Shown here: in pieces, positions 53,311-59,817 of the stretch
How the letters are laid out: each line of letters starts with the position of its first letter
Numbering within the stretch: position 1 is the first letter of the stretch
Source: Wohlfahrtiimonas larvae_A
GTDB taxonomy: Bacteria > Pseudomonadota > Gammaproteobacteria > Cardiobacteriales > Wohlfahrtiimonadaceae
DNA length: 59,817 bases
Assembly (NCBI GenBank): GCA_040394195.1
Contig: JBEBSR010000008.1
Coordinates: 1 to 59,817, forward strand
Reading direction: 5' to 3'
Program-made: the position numbers and the translations under genes
The notes under the pieces: model-generated
Seen by the model: only the letters and a program-made list of their open reading frames with translations
Database searches by the model: none
Told to the model about the DNA's origin: nothing

Positions 53311-53583
53311 CTATTCTAAAACTTTATCAACAGGTCGAATATTAGTATCACGAATTTGTTCTTCTACTTTTGATTCGTCACCAAATTTTTCTGCTGTTGT
53401 TATATTTGTTTCACTCAACCAACTATCGACAATAGCATCATATCCTTCTGGACAATCAAACTCTGTATAAACAATAGGATCTTTGCCATTGCTACATTTA
53501 TTAATGGTTGAATCAGAGCTTTGTGCAAATGCTGGTATCATGCTGAAAGATAACAGACCAACAATGGCTAACTTCTTATACAT
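53311..53583 (-). CDS. Small secreted DUF4124-like protein
   Basis: Signal peptide (about 1-20, ending MIPAFA) and about 70 exported residues. The core segment INKCSNGKDPIVYTEFDCPEG has the same two-cysteine pattern as its downstream neighbour, and WLSETNITT recurs there as WIDQTNITL, so the two are tandem paralogues. The frame can start at a TTG (53589), but ATG 53583 has GAGGA about 8 bases upstream and is preferred, giving 90 residues. A perfect TATAAT lies at 53631-53636 on the minus strand. Function unknown; the pattern is common in small periplasmic proteins. Confidence 0.6.
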   Translation of the reverse strand: MYKKLAIVGLLSFSMIPAFAQSSDSTINKCSNGKDPIVYTEFDCPEGYDAIVDSWLSETNITTAEKFGDESKVEEQIRDTNIRPVDKVLE

Positions 53584-53630
53584 ATACAATTCCTCTATTC
53601 TGGTTATTTTTCAATATATTAATTTTGGAG

Positions 53631-53636
53631 ATTATA
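53631..53636 (-). promoter_or_regulatory. -10 element for the small secreted pair
   Basis: A perfect TATAAT on the minus strand, about 50 bases before the 53583 start; ATGACT (53652-53657) lies 15 bases upstream, a poor spacing. It would allow expression independent of the truB operon. Confidence 0.4.
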
Positions 53637-53653
53637 GCAAATAATTCGTTAAG

Positions 53654-54568
53654 TCATTTAATTTGAATCAATCGACTAGCTTTAATAACATGTGGTAAGT
53701 GTCTTTCACCTAAGCCTAAAAATGATTCATCGAATGCATATAAACGATAAAACTGCTCATCTAAAGTATGAGGTAAAGCTATCTTCTGCCCATTCTTCAA
53801 ACGTAATGTATCTTCTTCACTGAATGTTAAAATTGGATAATCTGCAATTGCACTATCAACTGCTAACAATAGATCATCGGCATGATTAGCTTCTAATGCT
53901 TGTTCCAACATATTCATCGTAACTAAATTTGGCTTAAAGTAAGGTGCAACTTCTGTTCGTCTTAGCATTGTTAAATGGCCAAGCGTTTCTAAACATTTAG
54001 CAATATCTTCTGCCAATACGCGAACATAAGTTCCCTTTGAACAAGTCACTTCAGCTGTGAAACTTACATCATCAAAACTTATTAAATTGAGCTGGTAAAT
54101 TGTAATGTCACGTGCAGGACGCTCCACTTCAATGCCTTCACGCGCTAATTCATATAAGCGTTTACCTTCATGATGCAATGCAGAAACCATCGGTGGCACT
54201 TGCTGAATATCACCCACAAATTTATCCAAAACAAATTTTAATAACTCTGTGGATAATTCAGGAATAGATTTCTCTTCAATGATACTACCTTCAGCATCAC
54301 CAGTATTGGTTGCGGCACCCAACAAGCATGTAAATTCGTAAGTTTTACGATTATTCAATAACTGATGATTGAATTTACTCGCTTCACCAAAACATATTGG
54401 TAATAAACCCGTTGCCATTGGGTCTAAAGTCCCTGCATGTCCTGCTTTTTCAGCCTTATACAACCATTTTACTTTTTGTAAAATATCATTACTTGATATG
54501 CCTTTTGGTTTATCCAAAAGTAAAACGCCATCCAAAGGACGGCGCTTGATTTTAGCTTGTTTACTCAT
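53654..54568 (-). CDS. truB: tRNA pseudouridine-55 synthase TruB
   Basis: Makes pseudouridine 55 in the T-loop of tRNAs. The catalytic Asp49 is in GHAGTLDPMATGLLP (43-57); other family segments are KTYEFTCLLGAATNTGDAEG, VPPMVSALHHEGKRLYELAREGIEVER and CSKGTYVRVLAEDI. A C-terminal PUA-like domain follows (about 240-304). Length 304. It overlaps rbfA by 8 bases and is the last gene of the rimP-nusA-infB-rbfA-truB unit; rpsO and pnp, which follow in E. coli, are not here. Confidence 0.96.
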   Translation of the reverse strand: MSKQAKIKRRPLDGVLLLDKPKGISSNDILQKVKWLYKAEKAGHAGTLDPMATGLLPICFGEASKFNHQLLNNRKTYEFTCLLGAATNTGDAEGSIIEEKSIPELSTELLKFVLDKFVGDIQQVPPMVSALHHEGKRLYELAREGIEVERPARDITIYQLNLISFDDVSFTAEVTCSKGTYVRVLAEDIAKCLETLGHLTMLRRTEVAPYFKPNLVTMNMLEQALEANHADDLLLAVDSAIADYPILTFSEEDTLRLKNGQKIALPHTLDEQFYRLYAFDESFLGLGERHLPHVIKASRLIQIK

Positions 54569-54938
54569 CGTTATCTTTATTTTTAGCTTCGTCTTCTTGA
54601 ATTGCCTCAGTAATTAGAGCAGATAGTTCATTACCTTTCTCTAATTGCTCATCGTATTCAAACTCAAACTTTGGAATTTTACGGAGTTTTAAAACCTTGC
54701 CCAACATTCTTTGGAACATTGGAGCATATTCATTAAGAAGGTCGATCATTTCATCGCGCTCTTCTCTAGGTCCTAAATACGTCACTAAAACTTTAGCTTG
54801 AGAGAGATCTCTCACCACTTTAACAAAAGTGATAGAGATCATCATAATACGTGAGTCACCGATTTCCTTACGGATTAACATAGACAATTCTTGTTTCAAT
54901 TGCTCATCGATACGACGAGTTCTTGAGATATTCGCCAT
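54561..54938 (-). CDS. rbfA: Ribosome-binding factor A
   Basis: KH-like 30S maturation factor needed for 16S rRNA 5' processing and cold growth. The 125 residues start with RTRRIDEQLKQELSMLIRKEIGD and include the SKAKVLVTYLG-type strand LSQAKVLVTYLG and LRKIPKFEFEYDEQLEKG. AAGGAG precedes the ATG. It follows infB by 12 bases and overlaps truB by 8 bases. Confidence 0.95.
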   Translation of the reverse strand: MANISRTRRIDEQLKQELSMLIRKEIGDSRIMMISITFVKVVRDLSQAKVLVTYLGPREERDEMIDLLNEYAPMFQRMLGKVLKLRKIPKFEFEYDEQLEKGNELSALITEAIQEDEAKNKDNDE

Positions 54939-54950
54939 GTTCTGCTCCTT

Positions 54951-57659
54951 TTAAAGAGTGCGTTCCACTTGAACACGCTCATAAACTTCGATCTGGTCAC
55001 CTACTTTAACATCATTGTAGTTCTTAACACCAATACCACATTCCATACCGCCACGAACTTCTGCAACGTCATCTTTAAAGCGGCGTAATGATTCTAGTGC
55101 ACCTTCATAGATTACAATGTTATCACGCAATACACGAATTGGGTTATTACGTTTAATCAAGCCTTCAGTTACCATACAGCCTGCAATCGCACCAATCTTA
55201 GGTGATCTAAATACATCACGAACTTCTGCAACACCCATGATTGTTTCTTTGAATTCTGGCGCTAATTTACCAATCAATGCTGTTTTGATTTCATCGATCA
55301 CATCATAAATGATGCTGTAATAATGCAATGCCAAACCTTCGTCTTCAATAATTTTCTTCGCTGAGTTATCCGCACGAACGTTGAAACCGATTACAATCGC
55401 TTCAGAAGCAACGGCTAAGTTAGCATCTGATTCGTTGATACCACCTACGCCACTTGATACAACTTTCACTGAAACTTCATTTGTTGATAACTCTTCTAAT
55501 GCATTGATCAATGCTTCTACAGAACCTTGAACGTCCGCTTTTAACACAACGTTAACAACGCTCATTGCACCTTCATTGATGTTAGCAAATAAGTTTTCTA
55601 ACTTAGATTTCTGCTGTCTTGCTAATTTAACTTCACGGAATTTACCTTGACGGAACAATGCAATTTCACGTGCTTTACGTTCATCAGCAACTACAGTTAC
55701 TTCATCACCAGCATTTGGTACACCAGATAAACCCAATACTTCTACAGGAATGGATGGGCCAGCTTCTGGAACTTGTTCACCTTTTTCATTGATTAAGGCA
55801 CGTACTCTACCGTATTCAAAACCTGCTAATACGATGTCACCTTTTTTCAACAAACCTGATTGAACTAAGATAGTTGCAACTGCACCACGACCACGATCTA
55901 GGCGTGACTCAACAACTGCACCACGTGCAGGACCTTCGCCAACTGCTGTTAATTCTAGAACTTCTGCTTGTACTAAAATTTGATCCAACAAATTATCAAT
56001 ACCCTCACCTGATTTAGATGAAACGTATGCGAATAAGTTCTCACCGCCCCACTCTTCAGAAATGATACCTTGTTGTGATAATTCAGACAAGATACGATCA
56101 CGATCAGCTGTTGGCTTATCTATCTTAGTTACAGCAACGATAATCGGAACACCTGCTGCTTTCGCATGTTGAATTGCTTCGATTGTTTGTGGCATTACAC
56201 CATCATCTGATGCAACAACCAATACAACGATATCCGTTACTTTTGCACCACGTGCACGCATTGCAGTAAACGCACTATGTCCTGGTGTATCTAGGAATGT
56301 GATCACACCTTTTGGTGTTGTTACATGATAAGCACCGATATGCTGAGTAATACCGCCAGCCTCGCCTTTTACGACGTGTGCTTTACGCAAGTAATCCAAT
56401 AATGATGTTTTACCATGATCAACGTGTCCCATGATTGTCACAACAGGTGGGCGATTTTCAGGCACTAAATCGCTCTCGTTGAAACCTTTCATCAATTCAT
56501 CTTCAAGAACGTTCTCACTCACAACTTTGTAAGCATGACCCATTTCTTCCACAACAATCGCTGCAGTATCTTGGTCCAATACTTGGTTAATTGTGACCAT
56601 TGAACCCATTTTCATCAATGTTTTGATAACTTCAGCTGCTTTCACTGACATTTTATGTGCCAAATCTGCAACTGTAACAGTTTCACCCAAAATTACTTCG
56701 CTCTTCTGTGGTGTAACAGGCTTTGTGAAACCATGTTTACCTTGTTGTGGTGAAGCTTTACGCTTCTTACCACCACGACGACTGCTACCTTCTTCGTCAT
56801 AATCAGAGAAATTTGAACGGCCTTTTTCTTTACCGCGCTTACCCACTGATTTTTTACCGTCTTCACGCAAATCGTTTAGATCACGAGCACCAGTTTTACG
56901 TGGAGCTTTACGTTCTGTTGATACAACTGGCTCAGCTGCTATTGGTGTTACTGGTGTAGCTGGACGCTCTCTCTTCTCACCAGAAGTAGATGATACTGGA
57001 CGTCTATCATCTTTCTTCGCAGGACGAGAATCACCACGTGAGTCATTGTTTCTTGGTCTATTGTTGTTGCTATTAGACTTTTGAGCATTGCTAGAAGGTT
57101 TCTTCTTAGCTTTATCTTCAGTTTTATCGGTATTATTAAAACTAATTTGAACTTTAGATACTGTACTTTCACTTGCCATTCTTGCTGCATCCGCAATTTT
57201 TTGAATTTCTTCGTGTTGTTTACGTTCTTCTTGCTGTTTACGACGCTCAATCACTTCTTGAGCTGCACGGCCTTCAGCTTCTGCACGTTCTTTAGCAACA
57301 CGCATACGTTCTTGTTGAGCTTTATCAGGGCCATTGTCTTTCTTAGCCGGTGCATTAGCTTTTATTGCTTCGCCAGCTACTTTTTCTTCAACGATCTTTG
57401 ACTCAACGGCCTTTGTGTCTTTTACAATTTTCGGAGTTTCTGTTGAAGCTTCCACTTCAACATTCATATCTTCCACTAAGTCGTTATTGACATCTGAATC
57501 AACAGGAGATGCATCACGTTTTACATACGTTCTTTTTTTACGTACTTCAACGGCTACAGTTTTTGTTTGCCCTGGTGCACTTGAAACCTTCAACTCAGTA
57601 TGAATTTTACGATTCAATGTGATTTTATTTGGTGCCTTGTCATCTGTTTTGTCTGTCAT
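54951..57659 (-). CDS. infB: Translation initiation factor IF-2
   Basis: GTPase that brings initiator tRNA to the 30S subunit. The N-terminal third is a long charged, low-complexity, mostly helical region (about 1-330). It is followed by the IF2_N domain near VTVADLAHKMSVKAAEVIKTLMKMGSMVTIN. The G domain then has G1 GHVDHGKT (about 410-417), DTPGHSAFTAMRARG as G3, and VTKIDKP as G4 with Thr511. Most IF-2 proteins have Asn there (NKID), so this is unusual although TKxD occurs in other GTPases. Domains for tRNA binding follow (KFREVKLARQQKSKLENLFANI, FNVRADNSAKKI, MECGIGVKNYNDVKVGD). Length 902 is close to E. coli's 890. Adjacent to nusA by 9 bases. Confidence 0.96.
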   Translation of the reverse strand: MTDKTDDKAPNKITLNRKIHTELKVSSAPGQTKTVAVEVRKKRTYVKRDASPVDSDVNNDLVEDMNVEVEASTETPKIVKDTKAVESKIVEEKVAGEAIKANAPAKKDNGPDKAQQERMRVAKERAEAEGRAAQEVIERRKQQEERKQHEEIQKIADAARMASESTVSKVQISFNNTDKTEDKAKKKPSSNAQKSNSNNNRPRNNDSRGDSRPAKKDDRRPVSSTSGEKRERPATPVTPIAAEPVVSTERKAPRKTGARDLNDLREDGKKSVGKRGKEKGRSNFSDYDEEGSSRRGGKKRKASPQQGKHGFTKPVTPQKSEVILGETVTVADLAHKMSVKAAEVIKTLMKMGSMVTINQVLDQDTAAIVVEEMGHAYKVVSENVLEDELMKGFNESDLVPENRPPVVTIMGHVDHGKTSLLDYLRKAHVVKGEAGGITQHIGAYHVTTPKGVITFLDTPGHSAFTAMRARGAKVTDIVVLVVASDDGVMPQTIEAIQHAKAAGVPIIVAVTKIDKPTADRDRILSELSQQGIISEEWGGENLFAYVSSKSGEGIDNLLDQILVQAEVLELTAVGEGPARGAVVESRLDRGRGAVATILVQSGLLKKGDIVLAGFEYGRVRALINEKGEQVPEAGPSIPVEVLGLSGVPNAGDEVTVVADERKAREIALFRQGKFREVKLARQQKSKLENLFANINEGAMSVVNVVLKADVQGSVEALINALEELSTNEVSVKVVSSGVGGINESDANLAVASEAIVIGFNVRADNSAKKIIEDEGLALHYYSIIYDVIDEIKTALIGKLAPEFKETIMGVAEVRDVFRSPKIGAIAGCMVTEGLIKRNNPIRVLRDNIVIYEGALESLRRFKDDVAEVRGGMECGIGVKNYNDVKVGDQIEVYERVQVERTL

Positions 57660-57668
57660 ATTTCACCC

Positions 57669-59159
57669 CTATTCAAACCAACTTTTTCTTGCCGTCATGA
57701 TGTATTGGCTAGCACGTTCTTCATCCATTCCAGCCATCTCTGATAATTCATCCGATGCTAATTCAGCTAAATCATCTAAAGAACTTACACCTTTCTTAGC
57801 AAGCTTATAGGCGAGGATATGATCACCTTCCAACAATTGAATCAAATCAGCACTTGGTGCTTTATCGCCTAGCTCTTGTTTTAATGTTGCATAAGATTCT
57901 AATGCCGTTTTTGCCGCATCACGAAGTGCTTCAACGATTTCATCGTCAAATTCTTCGATCTCTAACATTTCCGCAATTGGAACGTACGCAACTTCTTCTA
58001 ATGATGAGAAACCTTCACGAACTAAGATTTCTGCTACTTCTTCATCTACACCCAATTCATCTACAAATAAATTGTTAATGCGTGATGATTCTTTGTTTTG
58101 TTTATTTTCAGCTTCTTCAGAGCTCATTACATTGAGCACCCAGCCTGTTAGTTCAGATGCTAAACGAACATTTTGACCATTACGGCCAATTGCTTGAGAT
58201 AATTTCTCTTGTTCAACCGCAATATCCATCATGTGACGATCTTCATCCACAACGATAGATACAACTTCTGCTGGGCTCATTGCATTGATCACGAACTGGA
58301 TTGGATTATCATCCCAAAGAATGATATCTACGCGCTCTCCATTTAACTCTTTAGTGATGTTCTGTACACGTGAACCTCGCATACCAACACAAGCACCAAC
58401 AGGATCAATACGCTGATCAAATGATTTTACTGCAATTTTTGCACGACTACCTGGATCACGGCTTGCATTCAAAATTTCAATGCTGCCTTGGCTAATTTCA
58501 GGTACTTCAATTTCAAATAATGCTTTAATTAATTTAGGTGTTGTACGTGATAATACAATTTGTGGACCACGAATATCTTGAACGATATCTTCCAAAATTG
58601 CACGAACTTGATCACCCATTTTCAACATTTCACGTGGAATCATATTTTCTTTAGGTAACAATGCTTCAACATTATCACCTAAATCTACATAAATATTGCC
58701 ACGCTCAACTTTTTTGATTGTACCGCGAACCAATTGACCCAATTTTTGGCTATATAATTCAGCCATTTGATTGCGTTCTGCTTCACGAATTTTTTGATAA
58801 ATAATTTGCTTAGCAGTTTGCGCACCAATACGTGCAAAAGGAATATTATCCACTTCATCTTCAACAATTGCTCCAACTTCAATGTTTGGATCATCCAATT
58901 GTGCTGCAGATAAAGACATTTGTTTGGTTGCCATTTGCTCTTCTAAAGGCAAATCATCTGGTACAACCTTCCATTGACGGAAAGTTTTATAGTGACCAGT
59001 TCTTTGATCAATTTCAATACGCAAATCTACTTCTACAGGGTATGAGCGTTTTGCAGCTGCTGCCAATGCTAATTCCAATGCCTCAAAAATAATTCCGCGA
59101 GAAACGCCTTTTTCATTGGATACTGTTTCTGCAACTGTCATCACTTCTTTATTATTCAT
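57669..59159 (-). CDS. nusA: Transcription termination/antitermination factor NusA
   Basis: RNA polymerase pausing, termination and antitermination factor. The 496 residues show the N-terminal polymerase-binding domain (about 1-130), an S1 domain (LVRGTIKKVERGNIYVDLGDNVEALLPKENM), KH1 and KH2 (KSFDQRIDPVGACVGMRGSRVQNITKELNGERVDI, QLSQAIGRNGQNVRLASELTGW-like QEKLSQAIGRNGQNVRLASEL), and two C-terminal acidic repeats (about 365-496) as in E. coli NusA. It follows rimP by 23 bases and precedes infB by 9 bases. Confidence 0.96.
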   Translation of the reverse strand: MNNKEVMTVAETVSNEKGVSRGIIFEALELALAAAAKRSYPVEVDLRIEIDQRTGHYKTFRQWKVVPDDLPLEEQMATKQMSLSAAQLDDPNIEVGAIVEDEVDNIPFARIGAQTAKQIIYQKIREAERNQMAELYSQKLGQLVRGTIKKVERGNIYVDLGDNVEALLPKENMIPREMLKMGDQVRAILEDIVQDIRGPQIVLSRTTPKLIKALFEIEVPEISQGSIEILNASRDPGSRAKIAVKSFDQRIDPVGACVGMRGSRVQNITKELNGERVDIILWDDNPIQFVINAMSPAEVVSIVVDEDRHMMDIAVEQEKLSQAIGRNGQNVRLASELTGWVLNVMSSEEAENKQNKESSRINNLFVDELGVDEEVAEILVREGFSSLEEVAYVPIAEMLEIEEFDDEIVEALRDAAKTALESYATLKQELGDKAPSADLIQLLEGDHILAYKLAKKGVSSLDDLAELASDELSEMAGMDEERASQYIMTARKSWFE

Positions 59160-59182
59160 AGCTCTATTCTCTTAATAAATGA

Positions 59183-59698
59183 TTATTTTTTCGAAAAGTT
59201 TGGGGAAAGATTAACCTTATCTAGCATGCTGTAATCAACTGTTAACTCTTCGCCTTCAGTTAATGAAGCTTGTCTAGCAGCCTTGCCTTTTTTGCCTGTA
59301 ATCTTAGGAATAAAAAATGTTAAGTTTTCACCTTCGATTTTGCTTAATGTAGCTTTAAATCGACGACGGTTATTTACTACGCTGATCAATTGGACATCCA
59401 TCTCTGACCCAATGTATCCCATCATTTGCTCGATTGAGAAAAATGAACGATCTAAACCTGGAGATGAAACTTCTAAAGTATACGCGGTGCTGATAGGGTC
59501 ATTCACATCTAATAAACCTTCAACTTGATGGCTGACATCTGCACAATCATTAACTGATACACCAGCTTCTTTATCGATGAATATACGTAAAAGTGCATTC
59601 ACAGAGTTTGAATGAAACTCAACGCCCCACAAAGTATATCCCATCGCTGTAATGGATGGCTCTAGTAATTCAGTTAATCCAAAAGGATCTTTACGCAT
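59183..59698 (-). CDS. rimP: Ribosome maturation factor RimP
   Basis: 30S subunit assembly factor of 171 residues. The segments ITAMGYTLWGVEFHSNSVNALLRIFIDKEAGVSVNDCADVSHQVEGLLDVNDPISTAYTLEVSSPGLDRSFF are typical. The frame is open to 59746, but ATG 59698 has GGAGG seven bases upstream and fits the family start, so it is preferred. It lies after the initiator tRNA, as in E. coli metY-rimP, with a hairpin terminator/attenuator between. Confidence 0.93.
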   Translation of the reverse strand: MRKDPFGLTELLEPSITAMGYTLWGVEFHSNSVNALLRIFIDKEAGVSVNDCADVSHQVEGLLDVNDPISTAYTLEVSSPGLDRSFFSIEQMMGYIGSEMDVQLISVVNNRRRFKATLSKIEGENLTFFIPKITGKKGKAARQASLTEGEELTVDYSMLDKVNLSPNFSKK

Positions 59699-59729
59699 AA
59701 CAATACCTCCAAAATGATCAGCAACGAAA

Positions 59730-59754
59730 AAGCCCACTTTTTTCAAGTGGGCTT
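59730..59754 (-). terminator. Terminator/attenuator between the initiator tRNA and rimP
   Basis: Perfect 10-bp stem (AAGCCCACTT / AAGTGGGCTT) with a 5-nt loop, followed on the minus strand by a T-run. Partial read-through from the tRNA would be needed to express rimP and the genes after it, unless a separate promoter exists. Confidence 0.88.
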
Positions 59755-59763
59755 CATTATAAT

Positions 59764-59817
59764 TGGTTGCGGGAGCCGGATTTGAACCAACGACCTTCGG
59801 GTTATGAGCCCGACGAG
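59764..59817 (-). tRNA. metY: Initiator tRNA-fMet(CAU), 3' part, cut by the window end
   Basis: The minus strand shows the anticodon stem and loop GGGCTCATAACCC with three G-C pairs (the initiator signature), the T-arm GGTTCAAATCC and a 3' end of CCCGCAACCA. The CCA is encoded. The 5' acceptor and D-arm lie beyond base 59817. Position before rimP-nusA-infB matches E. coli metY. Confidence 0.92.

Noticed and set aside
1..59817. Mobile elements, CRISPR arrays, prophage or defence genes
   Set aside because: I looked for transposases, integrases, regularly spaced repeats and toxin-antitoxin-like pairs and found none; gene content is core metabolism and information processing.

Overview
The window is a contiguous piece of bacterial core chromosome from an AT-rich gammaproteobacterium. 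The evidence is the order metY-rimP-nusA-infB-rbfA-truB, the yibN-grxC-secB block, a fused RlmKL, the EF-P lysylation enzyme EpmA, a FimV/TspA-like protein and a Lol lipoprotein exporter. A member of the Cardiobacteriales would fit the low GC and gene set, but that placement is inference. Genes are tightly packed: no gap exceeds about 280 bases. I see no insertion sequence, integrase, prophage gene, CRISPR array or replication origin.

Layout. 1-5050: glycolysis and housekeeping (PFK, YgfZ, alanine racemase, YdfG-type reductase, EpmA). 5.1-8.5 kb: a repeat-rich FimV-like protein. 8.7-12.9 kb: GhrA-like reductase, a small membrane protein, RlmB, class II aldolase and an unrecognised membrane protein. 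12.9-18 kb: an AhpD/CMD-like protein and a secreted unknown upstream of mfd. 18.2-20.4 kb: rlmKL. 20.7-25.7 kb: a compact suf operon (Rrf2 regulator, sufB, sufC, sufD, sufS). 25.8-31 kb: an orphan HEAT-like protein, three EamA transporters (two in tandem) and a lipase-like hydrolase. 31.2-35.6 kb: an AbgT-type transporter with an M20 amidohydrolase, then an ACS-family MFS transporter, each gene group preceded by a perfect palindrome. 35.6-39.6 kb: a 1324-residue secreted TPR/Sel1 protein. 39.7-46.5 kb: yibN-grxC-secB, then a coupled holA-scpB-lolC-lolE-lolD-dedA chain. 46.6-52.8 kb: rho, rpmE2, gltA, pyrB, eno and a GNAT acetyltransferase. 52.8-53.6 kb: two small secreted proteins, one with a nine-G tract touching its start codon. 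53.6 kb to the end: truB-rbfA-infB-nusA-rimP and the 3' part of an initiator tRNA.

Most of the window is ordinary metabolism, translation, transcription and envelope biogenesis. No obvious new defence or mobile system is present. The observations most worth a second look are the G9 tract, which could make the small secreted pair phase-variable; the large secreted TPR protein; the orphan HEAT-like and cysteine-containing secreted proteins; the two operator-like palindromes beside transport genes; and the mixed active-site signature of the phosphofructokinase. Many small intergenic spaces hold clear hairpin terminators, so transcript boundaries can be read with some confidence. Promoter calls rest on motif matching by eye and are tentative.
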